A stretch of 64,000 nucleotides of DNA, taken from the NCBI RefSeq assembly GCF_018402035.1, contig NZ_JAGYJN010000003.1:124001-188000 (forward strand). Reading direction: 5' to 3'. The translations under genes and the position numbers were made by a program. The DNA is from Roseicyclus sp. GTDB lineage: Bacteria; Pseudomonadota; Alphaproteobacteria; Rhodobacterales; Rhodobacteraceae. The notes under the pieces were generated by a model. That model saw nothing but the letters and a program-made list of their open reading frames with translations. It searched no databases and was not told the DNA's origin. This document shows positions 9,140-18,276 of this stretch, piece by piece (within the stretch, counting starts at the first letter, position 1; the number at the start of each line of letters is the position of its first letter).

Positions 9140-10126
9140 ATGTCGAAGCTCGTCACCATTTTCGGCGGATCGGGATTTGTTGGCCGTTACATCGCGCGCC
9201 GCATGGCCAAAGAGGGTTGGCGCGTGCGCGTCGCGGTGCGCCGCCCGAACGAGGCGCTTTTTGTGCGCCCCTACGGCGTTGTCGGACAGGTCGAGCCGGT
9301 CTTGGCCAATTTGCGCGATGATGCCAGCGTGCGCGCGGCCATTCATGGTGCCGATGCTGTCGTCAACTGCGTTGGAATTTTGGCCGAGGCGGGCAAGAAT
9401 CGCTTTGACGCGGTACAGGCCGATGGGGCAGGCCGCGTCGCGCGCATCGCCCGCGAAGAGGGGGCCACCCATCTGGTGCATCTCTCGGCCATCGGTGCCG
9501 ATGCTGACAGCGACAGCCGTTATGCCGCCACCAAGGCCATGGGCGAAGAGGAAGTGCTTGCTGCCTTTCCCAGCGCGGTGATCTTGCGCCCCTCGATCAT
9601 CTTTGGCCCCGAGGATCAGTTTTTCAACCGTTTCGCCGCGATGAGCCGTCTTGGCCCGATCTTGCCGGTGGTGGGTGCCGATACGCGGTTTCAGCCGGTC
9701 TACGTCGATGATGTCGCCCAAGCTGCCGTGATGGGTGTCTTGGGTCAGGCAAAGCCCGGTATCTATGAATTGGGCGGCCCCGAGGTCGCGAGTTTCCGCC
9801 AGTTGATGCAGCGCATGCTTGATGTCGTGCGCCGTCGCCGCTTGATCGTGAACACGCCATTCTGGATCGCGCGTATCATGGGTGCGGTGTTCGATGGGTT
9901 GCAGACGGTCAGCCTTGGCCTGTTCCAAAATGGCCTTTTGACCCGCGATCAGGTGCGCAATCTGGCGCGCGACAATGTCGTGGGCGAAGGGCGCATGGGG
10001 TTCGATACACTTGGTATCGTTCCCACTGCGATGGGCGCAGTGCTGGATGAATATCTTTGGCCCTATCGGTCAGGCGGGCAATATGCCGAGATCAAGGAAA
10101 GCGCGCGCAATCTTAAGCAAGATTAA
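9140..10126 (+). CDS. NAD(P)-binding protein, complex I NDUFA9-like
   Basis: This 328-residue Rossmann-fold protein has a nucleotide-binding GGSGFVG at residues 9-15 and an extended-SDR layout. The C-terminal part matches the NDUFA9/YwnB-type atypical SDRs that associate with respiratory complex I or quinone metabolism. The ATG at 9140 is preceded by CGGAGG (9125-9130), a strong ribosome site that decides the start over an upstream in-frame ATG. Its final codons overlap those of uppP on the opposite strand by 4 nt (both stops lie in TTAA). Precise substrate unknown. Confidence 0.82.
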   Translation: MSKLVTIFGGSGFVGRYIARRMAKEGWRVRVAVRRPNEALFVRPYGVVGQVEPVLANLRDDASVRAAIHGADAVVNCVGILAEAGKNRFDAVQADGAGRVARIAREEGATHLVHLSAIGADADSDSRYAATKAMGEEEVLAAFPSAVILRPSIIFGPEDQFFNRFAAMSRLGPILPVVGADTRFQPVYVDDVAQAAVMGVLGQAKPGIYELGGPEVASFRQLMQRMLDVVRRRRLIVNTPFWIARIMGAVFDGLQTVSLGLFQNGLLTRDQVRNLARDNVVGEGRMGFDTLGIVPTAMGAVLDEYLWPYRSGGQYAEIKESARNLKQD

Positions 10127-10926
10127 GCATAGGCAATCCAAAGCAGCACGACGCCCAATACCACGCGGTAGATGACATAGGGCGTAAAGCTGACCGATTG
10201 CAAAAGCCGCATCATCAGTGAAAGTGCTGCCAACGCGGCGACAAAGGCAAAGGCCGCTGCAATCGCGCCCTCGCGCAGTGCGGCGAGGTTGGCCGCGACC
10301 AGCGCATCGAGTCCCAACAAAACGCCCGAGGCGGCGATGGTGGGGATCGACATCAGCATCGCGATGCGCGCGGCACTGTGGCGATCATACCCCAAGAACC
10401 GTGCGCCCGTGATCGTGATCCCCGAGCGCGAGGTGCCGGGGATCAGCGCCACCGCTTGCCATAGGCCCAAGATGATGGCGTCGCGGGTGTTCCACCCCTC
10501 GGTCTGTTTCACCTGTGGCCCGCGTTGATCGGCCCAATAAAGCACGATGCCGAAAATCAGCATGCTCCACCCGATCACGGCGACCGAGCGCATCGCATCA
10601 TCCAGCCCCGTCAGATGCAGCGCCAGCCCCACCAGCACCACGGGGATGGTCGCGATCATCAGCAAAAAGGCGAGCTTTGCACCAGCCGTGTCGATCCGGC
10701 CCGTCAGCATGCGCGGCACACCCAACAGCCCCATCCGCACATCCGACCAGAAGTACAGGATCACGGCGGCCAGCGTGCCGACATGCACCGCGACATCAAG
10801 CAATTGCCCCTGATCGGCCAGCCCCGTGAGATTCGGCAAAAGCACCAGATGACCCGAGCTTGAGACCGGCAAGAACTCGGTGATGCCTTGGATCAAGGCC
10901 AGCAAGATCAGGTGCCAGAGAGTCAT
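10123..10926 (-). CDS. uppP: Undecaprenyl-diphosphatase UppP (BacA)
   Basis: A 267-residue polytopic membrane protein with the family signatures EFLPVSSSGHL near residues 17-27 and PGTSRSGITITGARFLG in the second half. These carry the glutamate, serine and arginine residues known to be needed for catalysis. It dephosphorylates undecaprenyl pyrophosphate so the lipid carrier can be reused for peptidoglycan and glycan synthesis. The ATG at 10926 is chosen over one 6 codons upstream because it fits the family N-terminus. Divergent from gltD across an AT-rich 211-nt region. Confidence 0.95.
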   Translation of the reverse strand: MTLWHLILLALIQGITEFLPVSSSGHLVLLPNLTGLADQGQLLDVAVHVGTLAAVILYFWSDVRMGLLGVPRMLTGRIDTAGAKLAFLLMIATIPVVLVGLALHLTGLDDAMRSVAVIGWSMLIFGIVLYWADQRGPQVKQTEGWNTRDAIILGLWQAVALIPGTSRSGITITGARFLGYDRHSAARIAMLMSIPTIAASGVLLGLDALVAANLAALREGAIAAAFAFVAALAALSLMMRLLQSVSFTPYVIYRVVLGVVLLWIAYA

Positions 10927-11137
10927 CGTGCAACACCCACCCAAGCTGTAACAGAACTATAATATTGTTTTTGCATGATTAAAAATCCGATAGGTCCGTT
11001 TGTTTACTAGTTTGTCGGTATGGCGGCTGTGTCTTAGTGTGATGGGGCAAAAGAATCTTTATTTAAGTCAGCAATACTGTCTTTTTATCTGTTCGCGCTC
11101 TCGGTATAGGCGTCGCAGCTAGGATGGGAGATGTTTC
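10927..11137. promoter_or_regulatory. AT-rich divergent promoter region between uppP and gltD
   Basis: This 211-nt intergenic stretch is clearly richer in A and T than its surroundings and separates two divergent genes, so it must hold both promoters. A TATAAT occurs at 10958-10963, but I see no convincing -35 partner for it on either strand. A GGGAG ribosome site at 11126-11130 serves the GTG start of gltD. No operator could be assigned by eye. Confidence 0.45.
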
Positions 11138-12574
11138 GTGGCCAAGCAACCCATGTTGAAATTCGTCTCGTTGCCGAAAGAAATGCCGGAAAAGCGTCCT
11201 CCGACGCTGCGCAAGGCGGATTTCGACGAGATATACGGTGAATATGCGCGCGAAAAGGCCGCTGAACAGGCGGGCCGCTGCAGCCAATGCGGCGTGCCTT
11301 ATTGTCAGTCGCATTGCCCGCTGCACAACAATATTCCCGATTGGCTAAAGCTGACCGCCGAAGGGCGTCTGCAAGAAGCCTATGAGATCAGTCAGGCGAC
11401 CAACACCTTCCCCGAGATTTGCGGCCGCATCTGCCCGCAAGATCGCCTGTGCGAAGGCAATTGCGTGATCGAGCAATCGGGCCATGGCACGGTCACCATC
11501 GGCTCGGTCGAGAAATACATCACCGATACCGCATGGGATCAGGGTTGGGTCAAGCCGGGCATCCCCTCGGTCGAGCGGACCGAATCGGTCGGCATCATCG
11601 GTGCTGGTCCCGGTGGATTGGCTGCCGCCGACATGCTGCGCCGTGCGGGCCTTCAGGTCACGGTTTATGACCGCTACGACCGCGCGGGCGGTCTGATGAC
11701 CTATGGCATCCCCGGCTTCAAGCTGGAGAAGGATGTGGTTATGCGCCGTACCCAGCAGCTTGAGGATGCGGGCATCGCCTTTGTCCTCAACTGCAATGTG
11801 GGCGAAACGATCAGCTTTGACGCGATCCGCGGCAAGCATGATTTCGTGATCATCGCCACGGGCGTTTACAAATCCCGCGATCTGAACGCGCCGGGCGTGG
11901 GTGCCGATGGCATCGTGCGCGCGATCGATTATCTGACCGCGTCCAACCGCAAAAGCTTTGGCGACGAAGTGCCGGAATTCGATAGCGGTGAGTTGAACGC
12001 CGCAGGCAAGCGCATCGTCGTAATCGGTGGCGGTGATACCGCGATGGATTGCGTGCGCACCGCGATCCGTCAGGGTGCCGAAAGCGTCAAATGCCTTTAT
12101 CGTCGTGACAAGGCCAACATGCCCGGCAGCCAGCGCGAAGTCGCCAATGCCGAGGAAGAGGGCGTTGATTTCGTATGGCTTTCCGCGCCCAAGGGCTTTG
12201 TTGCCAGTGACAAAGTTGACGGCGTGCTGGTCCAGAAAATGCGCCTTGGCCAACCTGATGCGACGGGCCGCCAAAGCCCCGAGATCATCGAAGGTGCCGA
12301 TTACAATGAGCCCGCCGATATGGTCATCAAGGCGCTGGGCTTTGAGCCAGAGGATTTGCCGGTGCTCTGGGGTGCGCCCGAGTTGGAAGTGACCCGTTGG
12401 GGCACGATCAAGGCGAATTTCCGCACGCATGAGACCCAGATCCCCGATGTTTACGCGGTGGGTGATATCGTGCGCGGCGCAAGCCTTGTGGTTTGGGCGA
12501 TCCGTGATGGGCGCGAAGCGGCCGAGGCGATCTTGGAAAAGCTCGCCATGTCGGGCGCGGTCGCGGCAGAGTAA
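11138..12574 (+). CDS. gltD: Glutamate synthase (NADPH) small subunit
   Basis: A 478-residue subunit. The N-terminal cysteines Cys48, Cys51, Cys56 and Cys60 (GRCSQCGVPYCQSHC) and a second set (EICGRICPQDRLC) bind [4Fe-4S] clusters. FAD- and NADPH-binding dinucleotide motifs (GAGPGGLAAAD and VIGGGDTAMDC) follow. It feeds electrons to GltB, which makes two glutamates from glutamine and 2-oxoglutarate. The start is GTG at 11138 with GGGAG upstream. Unlike the usual adjacency, an unrelated exported-protein gene separates it from gltB. Confidence 0.96.
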   Translation: MAKQPMLKFVSLPKEMPEKRPPTLRKADFDEIYGEYAREKAAEQAGRCSQCGVPYCQSHCPLHNNIPDWLKLTAEGRLQEAYEISQATNTFPEICGRICPQDRLCEGNCVIEQSGHGTVTIGSVEKYITDTAWDQGWVKPGIPSVERTESVGIIGAGPGGLAAADMLRRAGLQVTVYDRYDRAGGLMTYGIPGFKLEKDVVMRRTQQLEDAGIAFVLNCNVGETISFDAIRGKHDFVIIATGVYKSRDLNAPGVGADGIVRAIDYLTASNRKSFGDEVPEFDSGELNAAGKRIVVIGGGDTAMDCVRTAIRQGAESVKCLYRRDKANMPGSQREVANAEEEGVDFVWLSAPKGFVASDKVDGVLVQKMRLGQPDATGRQSPEIIEGADYNEPADMVIKALGFEPEDLPVLWGAPELEVTRWGTIKANFRTHETQIPDVYAVGDIVRGASLVVWAIRDGREAAEAILEKLAMSGAVAAE

Positions 12575-12602
12575 CGGGCAAAACGCGGAAGGGCGGCGAA
12601 AC

Positions 12603-13337
12603 GTGAACCGGACAGGACAAATTGGCCTTATCTCAGCTGCTTTGGCGGCGGTGATTGGCTTTGCCTTGCCCGCACCGCTTGCGGCCCAACCCCAATTGTT
12701 CGAGGTGCCCGCTGGTTGCACGGCCTTTTTGACCGTGCAGGCGCGGGGCTGCACCGTCAGCCATCACTGGCAATGCGCCGCCGATCCGCAAGGCACGCAT
12801 TGGCGGATCTCGCTCGATAGCGACGGCCCTTTCCACCTCAGCTACACCGATGCCGAGTTTCGTTGGCTGCAAAGCTGGAACCTGCGGTCGGGCGGCGGCA
12901 GCATCTTGATCGAACCCGAGCAAGACCCAGCCAGCCTGACCGAGCTTTTGGAGAACGGCAGTGACAGCATGGTGTTCTCGCTGCTGATCGAGGGTGCATC
13001 GGGAACCGTGCAGCGCGACTATACCGGCTTTGACAGCCTGACGGGTGACGCGGTCATCATCGATGGCGAGCGGCTTTTGGTGACGGACTTCGCCTATCAA
13101 TACAACCTCGGCGCAGGGCAACGCCGGGTGCAGGGAAACCAATTCGTGCATCCCGACTGGCGGATGTTCTTTGGCGGGATCGAGACGGTCATCGATGGTG
13201 ATGAGCGCTTTGAGTATGACAGCAGCCCGATGGAATTCGCCCAGACGGGCGAGGCGGGCTTTCTCAGCATGACCCCGATCTATGATTGCGGCGAGATGAT
13301 GAGCGGTGGGCCAGTTGGGCCGATACAGAACGGCTGA
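12603..13337 (+). CDS. Exported protein of unknown function inside the glt locus
   Basis: A protein of about 244 residues from a GTG at 12603, with an Ala-rich signal peptide (cleavage likely after LAAQ). The mature domain has several cysteines (GCTAF, GCTVSHHWQCAA, YDCGEMM) that could form disulfides, plus many aromatic and acidic residues. I recognise no family. It lies 28 nt after gltD and 62 nt before gltB on the same strand, so it is probably co-transcribed with glutamate synthase. A periplasmic or outer-membrane-associated role is inferred only from the signal peptide. Confidence 0.75.
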   Translation: MNRTGQIGLISAALAAVIGFALPAPLAAQPQLFEVPAGCTAFLTVQARGCTVSHHWQCAADPQGTHWRISLDSDGPFHLSYTDAEFRWLQSWNLRSGGGSILIEPEQDPASLTELLENGSDSMVFSLLIEGASGTVQRDYTGFDSLTGDAVIIDGERLLVTDFAYQYNLGAGQRRVQGNQFVHPDWRMFFGGIETVIDGDERFEYDSSPMEFAQTGEAGFLSMTPIYDCGEMMSGGPVGPIQNG

Positions 13338-13399
13338 ACAGATTTTTCCGGGCGCGTGACACGAATGCACCGCCCGGCCCGAACGAAAGGGACGAGACG

Positions 13400-16300
13400 A
13401 TGACCAAATATGATGCCGAATGGGTCGCCGCCGAAGAGGCAAAGCGCGCATGGCTGGCCGAGAATGGCCTGTATTCCGAGGATGAAGAGCATTCATCCTG
13501 CGGTGTGGGTCTGGTCGTGTCGATTGACGGCAAGCCCTCGCGCCAGGTGGTTGAAAATGGCATCAACGCCTTGCGGGCCGTTTGGCACCGTGGCGCGGTC
13601 GATGCTGATGGCCGCACTGGCGATGGCGCGGGTATCCATGTGCAGATCCCGGTGCAGTTCTTTTATGATCAGGTCCGCCGCACCGGCCATGAGCCGCGCA
13701 TGGATCAGCTGATGGCCGTGGGTCAGGTCTTCTTGCCGCGCACCAATTTCGGCGCACAGGAAACCTGCCGCACGATCGTGGAATCCGAAGTGCTGCGGAT
13801 GGGCTATTATATCTATGGCTGGCGTCATGTGCCCGTCGATGTCAGCGTTCTGGGCGACAAGGCCAACGCCACCCGCCCCGAGATTGAGCAAATCATCATC
13901 TCGAATTCCAAGGGCGTCGATGTCGAAACCTTCGAGCGCGAGCTTTACGTCATCCGCCGCCGGATCGAGAAAGCGGCGCAGGCCGCAGGCATCCGCGAGA
14001 TGTATCTCTGTTCGCTCTCGTGCCGCTCGATCATCTACAAGGGCATGATGCTGGCCCAAGATGTGGCCAATTTCTATCCCGACCTGATGGATGCGCGGTT
14101 CGAGAGCGCTTTCGCGATCTATCACCAGCGCTATTCGACCAACACCTTTCCACAGTGGTGGCTGGCGCAACCTTTCCGCATGCTGGCCCATAACGGCGAG
14201 ATCAACACGCTCAAGGGCAACACCAACTGGATGAAAAGCCACGAGATCCGCATGGCCTCGACCTATTTCGGGGATATGGCCGAGGATATCAAACCGATCA
14301 TCCCGCAAGGCGCATCCGACAGTGGCGCGCTTGATGCTGTGTTCGAGGTTCTGGTCCGCGCGGGCCGTTCCGCGCCCATGGCCAAAACCATGCTGATCCC
14401 CGAGGCATGGTCGAACACCGCGACCGAGCTGCCGCAGGCGTGGCAGGATATGTATTCCTATTGCAACTCGGTGATGGAACCATGGGATGGCCCCGCCGCC
14501 CTTGCCATGACCGATGGGCGCTGGGTCTGCGCCGGGCTTGATCGCAACGGCCTTCGGCCCATGCGCTATGTCGTGACGGGTGAGGGGCTGTTGATCGCAG
14601 GCTCCGAGGCGGGGATGGTCCCGATCAACGAGGCAAGCGTGGTCGAGAAAGGCGCGCTTGGACCGGGCCAGATGATCGCCGTCGATATGTCCGAAGGGCG
14701 CTTGTTCCACGACACCGAGATGAAAGATCGCCTTGCCGCCGCGCGCCCCTTTGGCGAATGGGTCGGCAAGATCGTCGATCTGGCCGCCGAGACAGATGGC
14801 GCGCCGGAAAAGACCCTGTTTGAGGGGACCGAGTTGCGCCGTCGTCAGGTGGCCGCCGGCTATTCCATCGAAGAGCTCGAGCAAATCCTTGCCCCCATGG
14901 CCGAGGATGGCAAAGAGGCGCTGGCCTCCATGGGTGACGACACGCCCGCCGCTGTGCTGTCGAGCATGTATCGCCCGCTGTCGCATTATTTCCGCCAGAA
15001 CTTTAGCCAGGTGACGAACCCGCCCATCGATAGCTTGCGCGAATACCGCGTGATGAGCCTTAAGACGCGGTTCGGCAACCTCAAGAACGTGCTCGATGAG
15101 GATAGCAGTCAGACCGAGATTTTTGTTCTGGATAGCCCCTTTGTCGGCAATGCCCAGTTCGATGCGATGGTCGGCCATTTCAATGCCGAGCATTTCATCA
15201 TCGACTGCACCTTCCCCGCTGATGGCAAGCAAGACGCGCTGCGCGAAGCGCTTGAGCGTATCCGCCACGCCGCCGAAGATGCCGTGCGTTCGGGTGCGGG
15301 GCATTTGATCTTGACCGATCAGGGCCAAGACGAAGGTCGCGTGGCCATGCCCATGATCCTTGCCACAAGTGCGGTGCATAGCTGGCTGACGCGGCAGGGC
15401 TTGCGCACCTTCTGTTCGCTCAACGTGCGCGCCGCTGAATGTATCGACCCGCATTACTTCGCGGTTCTGGTCGGCTGTGGTGCGACCACGGTCAACGCCT
15501 ATCTGGCGCAAGACAGTATCGCGGACCGCATCAATCGCGGCCTGATCGAGGGGACGCTGACCCAAGCCATGGCGCGCTATCGCGCCGCCATCGACCAAGG
15601 TCTGCTCAAGATCATGGCCAAAATGGGCATCTCGGTCATCTCAAGCTATCGCGGCGGCCTGAATTTCGAGGCCGTGGGTCTGTCCCGTGCGATGGTCGCG
15701 GAATATTTCCCCGGCATGGTCAGCCGTATCTCGGGCATCGGCGTCAGCGGCCTTCAGAAAAAGGCCGAGGAAGTGCATGCCAAGGGCTTTTTGCGCGGCG
15801 AAGGCGTGCTGCCCATCGGCGGTTTCTACAAGGCGCGCCGCTCGGGCGAAAAGCATGCGTGGGAAGCAACCACCATGCATATGATGCAGGAAGCGTGCAA
15901 CCGCTCCTCTTACAGCTTGTGGAAGCAGTATTCGCAAAAGATGCAGTCCAACCCGCCGATCCATCTACGCGATCTGATGGATATCAAACCGCTTGGCGCG
16001 CCTGTGCCGATTGACGAGGTTGAAAGCATCACCTCGATCCGCAAGCGCTTTGTCACGCCGGGCATGTCGTTGGGCGCGCTCTCGCCCGAGGCGCACAAGA
16101 CCTTGAACGTCGCGATGAACCGCATCGGTGCGAAATCCGATAGCGGTGAGGGTGGCGAAGACCCGGCGCATTTCGTGCCGGAACCCAATGGCGACAACCC
16201 ATCCGCTAAGATCAAGCAGGTGGCATCGGGCCGTTTCGGCGTCACGGCGGAATACCTGAACCATTGCGAAGAGCTGGAGATCAAGGTCGCCCAAGGTGCC

Positions 16301-17938
16301 AAGCCCGGCGAGGGTGGCCAGCTACCCGGCATGAAGGTCACCGACCTGATCGCGCGGCTGCGCCATTCGACCAAGGGCGTGACGCTGATCAGCCCGCCGC
16401 CGCATCACGATATCTATTCGATCGAGGATTTGGCGCAGCTGATCTATGACCTGAAGCAGATCAACCCGCGCGCCAAGGTGACGGTGAAGCTCGTCGCCTC
16501 CTCCGGTGTTGGCACGATTGCTGCCGGTGTGGCCAAGGCCAAGGCTGATGTGATCCTGATCTCGGGCCATAACGGCGGCACGGGGGCAAGCCCCGCGACC
16601 TCGATCAAATATGCGGGTCTGCCGTGGGAAATGGGCCTGACCGAGGCGCATCAGGTTCTCGCCATGAACAACCTACGCGACCGGATCACGCTGCGCACCG
16701 ATGGTGGGCTGCGCACCGGGCGTGACATCGTCATGGCCGCGATGATGGGGGCCGAGGAATATGGCATCGGCACCGCCGCGCTGATCGCCATGGGCTGCAT
16801 CATGGTGCGCCAGTGCCAGTCGAATACCTGCCCCGTCGGTGTCTGCACGCAAGATGAAAGCCTGCGCGCCAAGTTCACCGGCAATGCCGACAAGGTGGTG
16901 AACCTGATCACCTTCTATGCGCAGGAAGTGCGGGAAATCCTCGCCTCCATCGGGGCGCGGTCGATGGATGATGTGATTGGGCGTGCTGATCTGTTGACAC
17001 AGGTCAGCCGTGGGGCCGCGCATCTGGATGATCTGGACCTGAACCCGATGCTGATCACCGTCGATGGTGCGGACCGGATCGTCTATGACCGCTCTAAGCC
17101 GCGCAATGTGGTGCCCGACACGCTGGATGCCCAGATCGTCAAGGATGCGCATCGCTTCCTCGAAGATGGGGAAAAGATGCAGCTTTCTTATGCGGTGCAA
17201 AACACGCTGCGCACCATCGGGACGCGGACATCCAGCCATATTGTGCAGGCCTTCGGCATGCGCAACAGCCTCCAGCCCGATCATCTGACCGTCAAGCTGC
17301 AAGGCTCGGCCGGGCAATCGCTTGGGGCTTTTGCCGCGCCGGGCCTCAAGCTCGAGGTGTCGGGCGACGCCAATGACTATGTCGGCAAGGGTCTGTCGGG
17401 TGGCATCATCGTGGTCAAGCCGCTGCAAGATAGCCCGCTTGTCGCCCATGAGAACGTCATCATCGGCAACACCGTGCTTTACGGTGCAACGGCTGGCCAT
17501 CTGTTCGCGGCGGGCCGTGCGGGTGAACGTTTCGCGGTGCGTAACTCGGGCGCGTCGGTCGTGGTCGAAGGCTGCGGCTCGAATGGCTGCGAATACATGA
17601 CCGGCGGGGTTGCCGTGATTTTGGGCCGGATCGGTGCCAATTTCGGTGCCGGGATGACCGGGGGGATGGCCTATCTTTACGATCCCGAGGGTGCGGCGCT
17701 GGTGAATATGAACCTTGAAACGCTTGTCACCTGTCCCGTGACGGTTGCGCATTGGGAAAACCAACTCAAAGGGCTGATCGCGTCGCATCTGCGCGAAACC
17801 GGATCACGCCGCGCCGCGGCTATCTTGCAGGATTGGGATACCGAGCGGGGCAATTTCATCCAAATCTGCCCGAAAGAGATGCTGGGCAAGCTCGCCCATC
17901 CGATCAGCATCGAAGCGGCGGCGGTCCCGGCTGAGTGA
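13400..17938 (+). CDS. gltB: Glutamate synthase (NADPH) large subunit
   Basis: A 1512-residue GltB. A short N-terminal propeptide precedes Cys34 (HSSCGVGLV), the N-terminal nucleophile of the class II glutaminase domain. Central and FMN-binding synthase domains follow, then the [3Fe-4S] cysteines Cys1133, Cys1139 and Cys1144 (GCIMVRQCQSNTCPVGVC). The C-terminal GXGXG beta-helix contains GAGMTGGMAYLYDP. The ATG at 13400 gives the right propeptide length; the frame is open further upstream. A strong hairpin just after the stop (17945-17983) probably ends transcription. Confidence 0.97.
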   Translation: MTKYDAEWVAAEEAKRAWLAENGLYSEDEEHSSCGVGLVVSIDGKPSRQVVENGINALRAVWHRGAVDADGRTGDGAGIHVQIPVQFFYDQVRRTGHEPRMDQLMAVGQVFLPRTNFGAQETCRTIVESEVLRMGYYIYGWRHVPVDVSVLGDKANATRPEIEQIIISNSKGVDVETFERELYVIRRRIEKAAQAAGIREMYLCSLSCRSIIYKGMMLAQDVANFYPDLMDARFESAFAIYHQRYSTNTFPQWWLAQPFRMLAHNGEINTLKGNTNWMKSHEIRMASTYFGDMAEDIKPIIPQGASDSGALDAVFEVLVRAGRSAPMAKTMLIPEAWSNTATELPQAWQDMYSYCNSVMEPWDGPAALAMTDGRWVCAGLDRNGLRPMRYVVTGEGLLIAGSEAGMVPINEASVVEKGALGPGQMIAVDMSEGRLFHDTEMKDRLAAARPFGEWVGKIVDLAAETDGAPEKTLFEGTELRRRQVAAGYSIEELEQILAPMAEDGKEALASMGDDTPAAVLSSMYRPLSHYFRQNFSQVTNPPIDSLREYRVMSLKTRFGNLKNVLDEDSSQTEIFVLDSPFVGNAQFDAMVGHFNAEHFIIDCTFPADGKQDALREALERIRHAAEDAVRSGAGHLILTDQGQDEGRVAMPMILATSAVHSWLTRQGLRTFCSLNVRAAECIDPHYFAVLVGCGATTVNAYLAQDSIADRINRGLIEGTLTQAMARYRAAIDQGLLKIMAKMGISVISSYRGGLNFEAVGLSRAMVAEYFPGMVSRISGIGVSGLQKKAEEVHAKGFLRGEGVLPIGGFYKARRSGEKHAWEATTMHMMQEACNRSSYSLWKQYSQKMQSNPPIHLRDLMDIKPLGAPVPIDEVESITSIRKRFVTPGMSLGALSPEAHKTLNVAMNRIGAKSDSGEGGEDPAHFVPEPNGDNPSAKIKQVASGRFGVTAEYLNHCEELEIKVAQGAKPGEGGQLPGMKVTDLIARLRHSTKGVTLISPPPHHDIYSIEDLAQLIYDLKQINPRAKVTVKLVASSGVGTIAAGVAKAKADVILISGHNGGTGASPATSIKYAGLPWEMGLTEAHQVLAMNNLRDRITLRTDGGLRTGRDIVMAAMMGAEEYGIGTAALIAMGCIMVRQCQSNTCPVGVCTQDESLRAKFTGNADKVVNLITFYAQEVREILASIGARSMDDVIGRADLLTQVSRGAAHLDDLDLNPMLITVDGADRIVYDRSKPRNVVPDTLDAQIVKDAHRFLEDGEKMQLSYAVQNTLRTIGTRTSSHIVQAFGMRNSLQPDHLTVKLQGSAGQSLGAFAAPGLKLEVSGDANDYVGKGLSGGIIVVKPLQDSPLVAHENVIIGNTVLYGATAGHLFAAGRAGERFAVRNSGASVVVEGCGSNGCEYMTGGVAVILGRIGANFGAGMTGGMAYLYDPEGAALVNMNLETLVTCPVTVAHWENQLKGLIASHLRETGSRRAAAILQDWDTERGNFIQICPKEMLGKLAHPISIEAAAVPAE

Positions 17939-17940
17939 TC

Positions 17941-18276
17941 CTAGAAGGCCGCGCAGAGGCGTAATGCCTCTTGCGCGGCCTTTACATCAGGTTCGGCAAG
18001 TTGACCGATAGTCCGAACAATCCTGTTGGCATCCAGTGTCGCGATCTTGCTACACCGAATTATGGACGCAACAGGCAGCCCAGCTTTGGCAAGGTCGCCG
18101 ATTGCGACATCACCGATTTCAGAACTGCCGACCGAGGTGATCATCGCCAACCAGACTCGCCCAAGCATTTCTGGCAAGTCTGCATTGGACACGATTAACG
18201 CCGGTCTGCGTTTTTCGCTCAACCTGTCGCTATACGGGAAGGGAACGACGACGACGGCATAGGGGCGTAGGATCAT
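17941..18276 (-). CDS. Type II toxin, PemK/MazF family
   Basis: A 111-residue protein with the PemK/MazF pattern: an N-terminal strand VVVVPFPYSD, the KRRPALIVSN core, and a SIIRCSKIATLD segment. Members cut mRNA, usually at short sequence motifs. Its ATG at 18276 overlaps the stop of the preceding gene (18273-18614), so the two are translationally coupled in antitoxin-then-toxin order. By hand count, 64 of 120 bases at 18001-18120 are G or C (53%), below the neighbouring gltB, which hints at acquisition. The gene ends 2 nt from the gltB stop, convergently. Confidence 0.86.
   Translation of the reverse strand: MILRPYAVVVVPFPYSDRLSEKRRPALIVSNADLPEMLGRVWLAMITSVGSSEIGDVAIGDLAKAGLPVASIIRCSKIATLDANRIVRTIGQLAEPDVKAAQEALRLCAAF
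17945..17983 (+). terminator. Intrinsic terminator of gltB, inside the toxin 3' coding end
   Basis: AAGGCCGCGC-AGAGGC (17945-17960) pairs with GCCTCTTGCGCGGCCTT (17966-17982), with one bulged base and a GTAAT loop, and is followed by TTT on the plus strand. It begins 6 nt after the gltB stop. The same bases encode the last residues of the toxin on the opposite strand, so the hairpin and the coding sequence constrain each other. Confidence 0.75.

Noticed and set aside
10958-10963. TATAAT as the gltD promoter -10 box
   Set aside because: No acceptable -35 lies 16-18 bp upstream, and it is about 175 nt from the start codon.
13493-15598. 701-codon open frame on the minus strand opposite gltB
   Set aside because: GC-rich codon structure opens antisense frames; gltB is intact and the antisense product resembles nothing.
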